Shown here in pieces: positions 27,003 through 33,709 of a DNA stretch of 64,000 nucleotides. The notes below the pieces were generated by a model. It was not told where the DNA came from. It made no database searches and saw only the letters and a list, made by a program, of their open reading frames with translations. Position numbers and translations under genes: made by a program. The number at the start of each line of letters is the position of its first letter. The stretch's first letter is position 1. The DNA is from Pseudomonadota bacterium (lineage in GTDB: Bacteria; Pseudomonadota; Alphaproteobacteria; Rhizobiales; Devosiaceae): positions 6,872 through 70,871 of the forward strand of contig JAEYTY010000151.1 in assembly GCA_023433775.1 (NCBI GenBank), given 5' to 3'.

Positions 27003-28093
27003 TCGACGAGAAGCCCACAGTCACTGATACCGGTCCGACGCGAGAGGAGATGTCGACTTGGGACGCCGAACGGCGTCTCTCGCGTATCCAGCAGATTTAC
27101 ATCAAGCATCCGCGGGCCAAGATGATCCAGACCCAGATGGAGCTGCATTGGCGGTACGGTCTGCGCCTACGCGAGTCCACTGCCTGCTTCATTGTCGGCA
27201 ACAGCCGTTGCGGAAAATCGGAAACGCTCAAGCGCTTTGTGAAGCAGAAGACAGGCGTAACCGTGCCCAAGACCTCGGACGGTCAAGCGCTCCTCGTCGA
27301 GGGAAATGGTGTCCGTATCGTCTATCTCGACGCCATGAACGGCGCCACGCCGCTGGAAGCATCGAAGTCCATGCTCAAGGATCTTTTCCAGTTCCAGGCC
27401 ACGTTTTCCGAGAACGAGGCCAGCGGAAAGGTTCTCCACTTTTTCGGCATCGGGAAGATCGATCTCTTGATCATCGACGAGGGCCAGAAGATGATCGGCA
27501 AAGGGAGTGCGACTGCCGCCACAGGCAAGTTCGCCAATTGGCTGCTGTCTATGGCCAACGCAAGGCGGGTCAGGATCATCGTCGCCGGCGGTCCGGAGTT
27601 GCAGGATCTAATCGACGGGCACCACATGATCCGTGACCGCAAGGACAGCCTGCAGCACATCACTCCGTTCGCCCATGCCACAAAGGCAGACCGCGCGGCC
27701 TTCGCAAAGTTCCTCGCTGAGTTCGACGCCAAGACACCTTTTATCAAGACGCCGCTGACTGATTTAAACCTTCAGGACGCGTTCTTTTTCGCGACCCGTG
27801 GACGGCCCGGGCGGCTCTCGTTCCTGTTGGAGAAGGCGACACAGGTGGCTTTTCTCGAGAGCGAAGAACAGCCTATGCCTGAGTTGACGCTCTCGCATGT
27901 AGCCCAAGCCTTTGACCTCGTGATGTTGTTCGAGACCCAAATGCTCGGGATCAACCCTTTCGGACACGATGGCGATTTACCGACCATCCCGCAAAACCTC
28001 GAGCAGGAAGGAACGGATATCTTCGAGTCCAAGCCCGCCGCTCGCAGCGGCAGTAAAGGCAGGGGTAAGGGCAACCGGCTTTACGGCAAGTGA
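26999..28093 (+). CDS. tnsC: TnsC/TniB AAA+ ATPase
   Basis: The ATP-dependent regulator that assembles on target DNA and links the target selector to TnsAB. It has 364 residues: Walker A GNSRCGKS at 67-74, Walker B KIDLLIIDE near 153-161, then a sensor region (VRIIVAGGPELQDLID). Its start overlaps tnsB (ATGA). At about 360 residues it is shorter than Tn7 TnsC and similar in size to the TnsC of CRISPR-associated and Tn5053-like elements. Confidence 0.93.
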   Translation: MIDEKPTVTDTGPTREEMSTWDAERRLSRIQQIYIKHPRAKMIQTQMELHWRYGLRLRESTACFIVGNSRCGKSETLKRFVKQKTGVTVPKTSDGQALLVEGNGVRIVYLDAMNGATPLEASKSMLKDLFQFQATFSENEASGKVLHFFGIGKIDLLIIDEGQKMIGKGSATAATGKFANWLLSMANARRVRIIVAGGPELQDLIDGHHMIRDRKDSLQHITPFAHATKADRAAFAKFLAEFDAKTPFIKTPLTDLNLQDAFFFATRGRPGRLSFLLEKATQVAFLESEEQPMPELTLSHVAQAFDLVMLFETQMLGINPFGHDGDLPTIPQNLEQEGTDIFESKPAARSGSKGRGKGNRLYGK

Positions 28094-29097
28094 TGGACGA
28101 TCTGCTGCTAACTCCCTGGCGGTTCCCGCCCGCACTCCATCATGACGAATGCGTCAGGTCGATGGTGCTGCGAACCGCTCGGCAGGGTTCTATGTCGGCC
28201 AACGAGTTCATCGGCCTCTATCTCAAGTCGGCATCAGAGCTCTACGGCATGCCTTACGACAGCAAGGCCCTGATGCGCTTGGCAGCCATCGTCGGTCAAG
28301 AGCCGGAATTCACGCTTAAAATCGCGGCTGCCGATGCTGCCCCCCTTCCGGAAATTGAAAGCGGCTGCAGGTCGTCCGTGCCGGTCGGAACGTACTCGTC
28401 CGGCTATCGCCGCGTTGCTCCCGGGATGATGCGGGGCGATGGCGAAACGCCATATGCCAGACTTGCTTGGTCAGTCGCCGCTTTCCCATGCGACCTCGTC
28501 ACGGGCGAGATCCTAGTCAGCCGGTGCCCCGCATGCGGCAAGGAACTCACCTGGCACACGGACCGGATCTGCCAATGCGATAGTTGTCCCTTCGATGTGC
28601 GGGACATCGAGCCGATTTTTTGTCCTCACGAAGAGCTGGCCGACATCCGCGTCATTGCCGGCATGATGGGTTGGCAAGACTACGGCGGGGCGCAACGACC
28701 TGCCTTACCAGAGCCGTTCGGTTCTCTGCCCGCAAACGATCTTGTCGCTGCCCTTGGGTGGTGCGCCTACCTGCAGGGCGTCCTCGATCGCTCTGGCATA
28801 GGTGCCGACGCTGCACATGCACATCTGGGGCTCCCTGTTGCCCTAGCGTGGCCCACGCCCCTGGACCAGCTGGCGAGTCTCATGACCCGCCAACTCGACA
28901 GCCGAGTTTATGATCTCCAAGCGGCAATGCAACTGTTGCTCGGGGATGGTCTCCCACGATCCTTGGCCGAGCACATCCGGTTGCAGGCGGCGGAGGCGAT
29001 GCAGCGGGCCGTCCACAGCCGGGCGTCTGATACTGAGCGCTACAACCGTTCCTACCTGACCCTTCCCAACCTCGCTACGGCAGCACGCCGAGGTTAG
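28093..29097 (+). CDS. tniQ: TniQ family target-selection adaptor
   Basis: A 334-residue TniQ/TnsD family protein. The N-terminal PPALHHDECVRSMVLRTARQG is the family signature, and the zinc-binding segment CPACGKELTWHTDRICQCD continues to a further Cys (about 145-165). It lacks the long C-terminal DNA-binding extension of Tn7 TnsD (508 residues), so it more likely bridges a separate DNA-binding factor to TnsC, as in CRISPR-associated transposons. The ATG at 28093 overlaps the tnsC stop (TGATG). Its 3' end is overlapped by 23 bp by the convergent regulator gene. Confidence 0.9.
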   Translation: MDDLLLTPWRFPPALHHDECVRSMVLRTARQGSMSANEFIGLYLKSASELYGMPYDSKALMRLAAIVGQEPEFTLKIAAADAAPLPEIESGCRSSVPVGTYSSGYRRVAPGMMRGDGETPYARLAWSVAAFPCDLVTGEILVSRCPACGKELTWHTDRICQCDSCPFDVRDIEPIFCPHEELADIRVIAGMMGWQDYGGAQRPALPEPFGSLPANDLVAALGWCAYLQGVLDRSGIGADAAHAHLGLPVALAWPTPLDQLASLMTRQLDSRVYDLQAAMQLLLGDGLPRSLAEHIRLQAAEAMQRAVHSRASDTERYNRSYLTLPNLATAARRG

Positions 29098-29401
29098 TAA
29101 ACCAGCCCACCGCGTGGTCGAACCCTGTCTTCTCCAAGTGGTAGAAGCGGACTGCCCCCACCTTTGTCCAACCCACCAGTCCGACTTTCTCGAGATAGTG
29201 GAGGGCGCTGAACTCGTGCGCGGCTTCCCCGAACACGCGCGCCAGGTCTTGGTCCGCGACAGGGCCAGCCTTCAGCTTCTCCAGGATTTTGCGGATGTGC
29301 GGATCCGACAGGATGTAGAACACCGCATTGTCGCGAACGAATTGGGGGTCGCCATCACGCGGGTAAGGGAAACCAGTGTAACTCGACCGCTGGACGGACA
29401 T
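29075..29401 (-). CDS. Winged-helix (ArsR-like) DNA-binding protein
   Basis: A 108-residue protein. The segment AVFYILSDPHIRKILEKLKAGPVADQDLARVFGEAAHEFSALHYLEKVGLVGWTKVGAVRFYHL is a winged helix-turn-helix of the ArsR/MarR type, with the recognition helix around 60-72 and the wing after VGLVGWTK. No metal-binding cysteines are present. AGGA stands eight bases before the ATG. It lies between tniQ and the right end, convergent with and overlapping tniQ by 23 bp, so it may regulate transposition genes or itself; the target is unknown. Confidence 0.7.
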   Translation of the reverse strand: MSVQRSSYTGFPYPRDGDPQFVRDNAVFYILSDPHIRKILEKLKAGPVADQDLARVFGEAAHEFSALHYLEKVGLVGWTKVGAVRFYHLEKTGFDHAVGWFTNLGVLP

Positions 29402-29436
29402 GCGCGGATCCTGTGCAAAACAACGGCAATGTCCAC

Positions 29437-29461
29437 CTAATCCATAACCATTAGATTAAAA
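29437..29461. promoter_or_regulatory. Possible operator, dif-like half sites, upstream of the winged-helix gene
   Basis: CTAAT (29437-29441) and ATTAG (29450-29454) form an inverted repeat just upstream of the regulator gene. The same stretch carries TCCATAA (29441-29447), identical to the inner left arm of dif, and TTAGATTAAAA (29451-29461), similar to the right arm, but separated by 3 rather than 6 bases. It may be bound by the winged-helix protein or by the Xer-like protein, or the likeness may be chance. Confidence 0.4.
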
Positions 29462-29495
29462 GTGGAATCATACGCACCGTATCGTCTTGTCCGCG

Positions 29496-29631
29496 CTATG
29501 ACAGAATTGATGAACGGGAGTCGTGGCAGTGCCAGACTCGATTGCGACAGTGCCAGAATCGACAGCGGCACTACCCCAGGAATTCCGGGATTGTAATCTA
29601 GATGCCGTGACAGGGTCACCTACAACCGACA
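29496..29631 (+). repeat. Transposon right end with four TnsB-site-like repeats
   Basis: Read inward from the CGACA terminus at 29627-29631: an outer degenerate unit within 29604-29631, then TGTCGATTCTGGCACTGTC (complement of 29546-29564), AATCGAGTCTGGCACTGCC (complement of 29525-29543) and a weaker ATCAATTCTGTCATAG (complement of 29496-29511). The outer 28 bp match the left end at 18 positions without gaps, including TGTCG and the spacing of the CTG-CAC block. Confidence 0.85.
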
Positions 29632-29636
29632 CCGGC
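29632..29636 (+). repeat. Target site duplication, right copy
   Basis: CCGGC directly after the terminal ACA; identical to 20196-20200. Joining the two flanks restores a short intergenic region between the MBL-fold gene and mazG. Confidence 0.85.
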
Positions 29637-29701
29637 CCGTCATCGGCATCTTCCCCCGGCTTTGATATGGTACATCGCACCGATTCAGAGGACGTTCGAC
29701 C

Positions 29702-30511
29702 ATGCAGCCATCGCGCGACATTTCCCGCCTTATCGAAATCATGGCGGCGCTGCGCAATCCGGATGGCGGTTGTCCCTGGGACCTCGAGCAGGATTTCAGG
29801 TCCATTCGGCACTACACGATCGAAGAAGCCTATGAAGTCGCTGACGCCATCGAGCGCGAGGATTTTGCCGATCTGCGCGAGGAACTGGGCGACCTGCTGC
29901 TGCAGCCGATCTACCACGCCCAGATGGCCAGTGAGGCCGGTTATTTCGATATTGGCGATGTGGTCCTGGCGATCACTGAAAAGCTGATCCGGCGGCATCC
30001 GCATGTCTTTGGCGATGTAACGGCGGACGACGCCGATGATGCGCAGAACCGCTGGGAAGTCATCAAGGCAGGCGAACGCGCCGCCAAGGCAGCTCGTAAG
30101 GGCGACACCGCACCATCCCTGCTTGATGACGTCCCTCCGGTGCTCCCTGCCCTGGCTCGCGCGGAAAAGCTGACCAAGCGCGCTGCCAAGGTCGGATTTG
30201 ACTGGCCCGACTTCGCCGCTGTCAAAGCCAAGGTGGACGAAGAATTGGCCGAAGTTGTCGACGCCGAAGCCTCCGGCAACCCCGCTGCCGTACACGAAGA
30301 AATAGGCGACCTGCTGTTTGCCGTGACCAATCTGGCGCGCAGGGCCGGCATCGACGCGGAAGCAGCTCTGCGCGACGCCAATGCCAAGTTTACGCGCCGC
30401 TTCCATTACGTCGAGGCGCGGTGCCGGCAAGATGACGTCGATCCGGCGCAGGCGGGCCTGGAGCGTCTGGATGGCTACTGGAACGAGGTCCGGGCCGCCG
30501 ACAAGCGCTGA
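29702..30511 (+). CDS. mazG: Nucleoside triphosphate pyrophosphohydrolase
   Basis: Hydrolyses non-canonical and canonical NTPs to NMP and pyrophosphate. The 269-residue protein has the two tandem MazG domains of the E. coli type: the first with EEAYEVADAIEREDFADLREELGDLLLQ, the second with DEELAEVVDAEASGNPAAVHEEIGDLLFAV, each giving the ExxE...ExxD metal site. Its C-terminus ends seven bases from the convergent hflX. Its upstream region contains the transposon right end, so its natural promoter may have been shortened. Confidence 0.95.
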   Translation: MQPSRDISRLIEIMAALRNPDGGCPWDLEQDFRSIRHYTIEEAYEVADAIEREDFADLREELGDLLLQPIYHAQMASEAGYFDIGDVVLAITEKLIRRHPHVFGDVTADDADDAQNRWEVIKAGERAAKAARKGDTAPSLLDDVPPVLPALARAEKLTKRAAKVGFDWPDFAAVKAKVDEELAEVVDAEASGNPAAVHEEIGDLLFAVTNLARRAGIDAEAALRDANAKFTRRFHYVEARCRQDDVDPAQAGLERLDGYWNEVRAADKR

Positions 30512-30517
30512 CCGATC

Positions 30518-31885
30518 CTAGAGGTCGGATACGGCAATCCGACCATTGAAGCGCTCGAGAAACGCCGTTTTGTGGCGCGGCTCGATGCGCACGACGAAAT
30601 CAGACCCCTGCTCCGTCGGCTCGTCCCGCGAAATCACCTCGCTATGGCTATGGAGCCAGCCGATATCGCTGCCGGCGCTATGCGGCACATGCACATGATA
30701 GGTGCGGCTTTTTTCGGCGAGAGCCGCCTCGATAGCCAGTTTCAGTTCATTGAGGCCCTGCCCGGTCCTCGCCGATACCGGCACTGTTGCGGCTACTTTT
30801 CCAGCCGGGCTCGCTGCCGCAAGTGCAGCGTCAACATCACCGAGCAGGTCGATCTTGTTCCAAACTTCGATGATCGGCGTTGTTTCGGCAGAAACACCCA
30901 GGTCGCTCAAAACCTTGAGTACATCCTGCGCCTGCGCAGCGTGGTCCGGATTGGCGATGTCGCGCGCGTGCAGGATCACATCGGCATCGAGCACTTCTTC
31001 GAGCGTGGCGCGGAATGCCGCGACGAGATCGGTTGGTAGATCGGCCACGAAACCCACAGTATCGCTCAGCATGACCTCGCGGCCATGCGGCAGTTCGAGC
31101 TTGCGGATGGTGGTGTCGAGTGTCGCGAAAAGCAGATCCTCGGCAAACACCCCTGCCCCGGTCAAGACATTGAACAGGCTTGATTTTCCTGCATTGGTAT
31201 ATCCGACCAGTGCCACAATGGGGAAAGGCGCGCGGTCACGCTGGCGGCGCTGCTGGGCGCGCGTGCGCTTGACCTTGTCGAGCCGTTCTTCAAGCAGCAC
31301 GATGCGATCCGTAATCTGACGGCGGTCGCTTTCGATTTGGGTTTCGCCTGGGCCACCCATAAAACCCATGCCGCCGCTGCCGCGCTGCCGCTCAAGGTGG
31401 GTCCAGGAGCGAACCAGCCGGCTTTTCTGGTAATTGAGATGCGCAAGCTCAACCTGCAAAACACCTTCGCGTGTCGCCGCGCGCTCGCCAAAAATTTCGA
31501 GGATCAGCGCTGTGCGGTCGAGCACCTTAGTGCCTGCCTCGCGCTCGAGATTACGCTGCTGAATAGGTGTCAGTGCCGCGTCAACCAGAAGGAGATCGAT
31601 CTCCTCTGCCTTCACCCGTGCCGCCAATTCCTGCACATGACCGCCGCCGATAAAGGTCGAGGGTTTGACTTCACGAACGCGGATGACTTCCGAAAAGGCA
31701 ATGTCCAGCCGGATGGCGCCAGCAAGACCCTCGAATTCGGCCTGCCGCGCCTCGATGCTGTGATAGGAACTCTGGCCCCTGACATCCGGGCAAATCAGTC
31801 CTGCCCGCGTCGGCTTTTCCTGCCGGTCAATGAATTGCTGGCGGCCACGGACGTGATCGCCGTCTTCATCGTCAAAGTCTGCCAT
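30518..31885 (-). CDS. hflX: GTPase HflX
   Basis: A ribosome-associated GTPase that splits stalled or stress-arrested ribosomes. It has 455 residues: an N-terminal HflX domain (about 20-200; TPIQQRNLEREAGTKVLDRTALILEIF, GPGETQIESDRR), then a G domain with P-loop GYTNAGKSSLFN, switch II DTVGFVADLP and NKID-type WNKIDLL. It follows hfq with a nine-base gap, so the two are probably cotranscribed, as in many proteobacteria. Confidence 0.95.
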   Translation of the reverse strand: MADFDDEDGDHVRGRQQFIDRQEKPTRAGLICPDVRGQSSYHSIEARQAEFEGLAGAIRLDIAFSEVIRVREVKPSTFIGGGHVQELAARVKAEEIDLLLVDAALTPIQQRNLEREAGTKVLDRTALILEIFGERAATREGVLQVELAHLNYQKSRLVRSWTHLERQRGSGGMGFMGGPGETQIESDRRQITDRIVLLEERLDKVKRTRAQQRRQRDRAPFPIVALVGYTNAGKSSLFNVLTGAGVFAEDLLFATLDTTIRKLELPHGREVMLSDTVGFVADLPTDLVAAFRATLEEVLDADVILHARDIANPDHAAQAQDVLKVLSDLGVSAETTPIIEVWNKIDLLGDVDAALAAASPAGKVAATVPVSARTGQGLNELKLAIEAALAEKSRTYHVHVPHSAGSDIGWLHSHSEVISRDEPTEQGSDFVVRIEPRHKTAFLERFNGRIAVSDL

Positions 31886-31894
31886 GCGGTCCCG

Positions 31895-32143
31895 TCAGTC
31901 GTCGGTGTTCTGCTCGGGGTCGAAAAGCTGGATCGGCGCGCCGGGCATGATGGTCGAAATGGCGTGCTTATAGACCAGTTGCGACTGGGCGTCACGGCGC
32001 AGAAGCAGACAGAAATTGTCGAACCAGGTGATGATGCCCTGCAACTTGACGCCGTTCACCAGAAAAATTGTGACCGGGACTTTGTTCTTCCGGACGTGAT
32101 TGAGAAAGGAATCCTGCAGATTCTGCTGTTTTTCGCTGGGCAT
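31895..32143 (-). CDS. hfq: RNA chaperone Hfq
   Basis: An 82-residue Sm-like protein forming a hexamer that pairs small RNAs with mRNAs. The Sm1 motif ([19 protein letters not shown]) and Sm2 ([10 protein letters not shown]) with the conserved KH are intact. The short acidic C-terminal tail (EQNTDD) is typical for alphaproteobacteria. It lies between hflX and the ntr cluster; linkage to nitrogen regulators recalls its historical name nrfA in this group. Confidence 0.97.
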   Translation of the reverse strand: MPSEKQQNLQDSFLNHVRKNKVPVTIFLVNGVKLQGIITWFDNFCLLLRRDAQSQLVYKHAISTIMPGAPIQLFDPEQNTDD

Positions 32144-32326
32144 TCAGGCCTCTTTGCCGCGGCATTGTTTGTCGCTGTTCACTACGCAATTTTTTGCGTC
32201 CGGCCCCTGACGACTGCCGCCCAGTCGCACAAGTGCCAGATTTATCAGTCGTTAAGCAGTATTGCACACCTGATCATGCCTGCCTACCCGCGCCCGATGC
32301 AGGGCACAATCTCATTTGAACGAATT

Positions 32327-33709
32327 TCAAAGGCCAAGTGACTTTATTTTGCGGTGCAGCGCACTGCGCTCCATCCCGACAAATTCCGCCGTCTTGGAGA
32401 TATTGCCGCCGAACCGCTCGATCTGGGCCAGCAGATATTGCCGCTCGAACACTTCGCGTGCATCACGCAGCGGCAGGCTCATCAGATGCGCCGATGCGTC
32501 AGTGTCGCCCACCGTGGGCAAGACCTCGCCGATATCGGAAGGCAGCATGGGTGCAGTGATAATGCCACCTTCCGGTTGCTGGTCCTTCATCAGGATCAGC
32601 AGGCGCTCGATGGAATTGCGCAGCTGGCGCGCATTGCCCGGCCATTCCTGCGCCTGCAGCACCGCCATGGCGTCGTCGCCAAAGGTGACGCGCGGCAGGT
32701 TGTGCATCCTGCACACCTGTTCGATGAACACCGCCACCAGAGGTGGCACATCTTCGCGCCGGTCACGCAGCGGCGTCAGCGGCAGAGGGACGATGGAGAG
32801 CCGGTGGAACAGATCCGCGCGGAACTCTCCGGCCTCAATCTGCGCTGCAACATTCTGCGAGCTCGAGGCAATGATGCGCACATCGACCGGCACGGCCTGC
32901 TGACCGCCGACACGGTTGAACCGGTTTTCGACCAGTGTGCGCAACAGGGTGGTTTGCACCTGCTGCGGAAGCGTCGTCACTTCAGACAGATAGAGCGTGC
33001 CGCCATGCGCGCGTTCGAGGGCGCCGACCTCGACTTTCAGGAGCCCGTTCTTTTCCCGGGCCTCCCGACCAAACAGCACGACCGCCACTTCATCGGGTGC
33101 ATAGAGCGAGGCATTGATTTCGACCATGGGCGCATTGCTGCGCGGGCTGCGCTGATGGATCAGGCGGGCCACAAGCCCCTTCCCCGAGCCCGAAGGGCCG
33201 GAGATGAAAATGCGCGAATTGGTCGGCGCCGATTTTTCGATAAGGCTACGGGTCTGCTGCAAGGCCGGCGATGTGCCCACCATGTCGATACCCTTGCCGA
33301 CTGAGCGCTCCTTGAGTTCGGCAACCTCGGTGCGCAGGCGCGTGGCTTCCATCGCCCGCTGGGTGATGTGGAGCAGCCGGTCAATCTTGAACGGTTTCTC
33401 GATATAGTCATAGGCACCGCGCCGGATGGCCGACACGGCTGTCTCGACATTGCCGTGGCCGGAAATCATCACCACAGGCATATCCGGGTGCTGGCTCTGG
33501 AACACGTCGAGCAATTGCAGACCGTCGAGCCGCGACCCCTGCATCCATATGTCGAGGAAAACCAGGCTAGGACGACGGCGGCCTATCTCGTTGAGCCCGC
33601 TATCGGCGTCGTGGGCCTGACGGGTTTCATAGCCTTCGTCTTCGAGAATGCCCGCGATGAGGTCGCGGATGTCATCTTCATCGTCAATGATTAGAATATC
33701 GAGTGCCAT
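32327..33709 (-). CDS. ntrX: Nitrogen response regulator NtrX
   Basis: A 460-residue response regulator: receiver domain (about 1-120; phosphoacceptor Asp in LVFLDIWMQGSRLDGLQ), AAA+ domain with Walker A SGPSGSGKGLVAR, and a Fis-type helix-turn-helix (ISKTAEFVGMERSALHRKIKSLG). The GAFTGA loop that contacts sigma-54 is absent: the region reads LFGREAREKNGLLKVEVGALERA. This is common in alphaproteobacterial NtrX, which can act with sigma-70. It overlaps ntrY (TAATG), so kinase and regulator are coupled. Confidence 0.94.
   Translation of the reverse strand: MALDILIIDDEDDIRDLIAGILEDEGYETRQAHDADSGLNEIGRRRPSLVFLDIWMQGSRLDGLQLLDVFQSQHPDMPVVMISGHGNVETAVSAIRRGAYDYIEKPFKIDRLLHITQRAMEATRLRTEVAELKERSVGKGIDMVGTSPALQQTRSLIEKSAPTNSRIFISGPSGSGKGLVARLIHQRSPRSNAPMVEINASLYAPDEVAVVLFGREAREKNGLLKVEVGALERAHGGTLYLSEVTTLPQQVQTTLLRTLVENRFNRVGGQQAVPVDVRIIASSSQNVAAQIEAGEFRADLFHRLSIVPLPLTPLRDRREDVPPLVAVFIEQVCRMHNLPRVTFGDDAMAVLQAQEWPGNARQLRNSIERLLILMKDQQPEGGIITAPMLPSDIGEVLPTVGDTDASAHLMSLPLRDAREVFERQYLLAQIERFGGNISKTAEFVGMERSALHRKIKSLGL

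Larger units (their letters stand above)
20201..29631 (+). mobile_element. Tn7-like transposon inserted beside dif
   Basis: A 9431-bp element with termini TGTCG...CGACA, repeated TnsB-site-like units at both ends and an exact 5-bp target duplication. It encodes TnsA, TnsB, TnsC and TniQ in one overlapping run, preceded in the same direction by a GSU2403-type protein and a catalytically dead Xer-like protein, plus a convergent winged-helix regulator at the right end and, in the left part, an orphan gene and a toxin-antitoxin pair. TnsA with TnsB implies cut-and-paste movement. It lies 32 bp from dif in the intergenic space between the MBL-fold gene and mazG, leaving dif and both genes intact. 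No CRISPR-Cas genes or TnsE are present. Confidence 0.92.

Noticed and set aside
29441..29461. A second functional dif site in the transposon.
   Set aside because: The centre between the arm-like sequences is 3 bp rather than 6 and the outer arms diverge; kept only as a possible binding site.
29561..29569. Right transposon terminus at 29564 (TCGACA followed by GCGGC).
   Set aside because: The flanking bases differ from the left CCGGC at one position and the spacing to the first repeat differs from the left end. The terminus at 29631 has an exact CCGGC duplication and the same terminal spacing.
29496..29631. Short repeats near the right end as a CRISPR array.
   Set aside because: The units are degenerate, spaced by 21-22 bp with no spacer-length gaps of constant size, and match the left-end repeats in inverted orientation; they are transposase-binding-like sites. 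No cas genes are present.
32327..33709. Missing GAFTGA in NtrX as a broken activator.
   Set aside because: Loss of this loop is usual in alphaproteobacterial NtrX, and the rest of the protein is intact.
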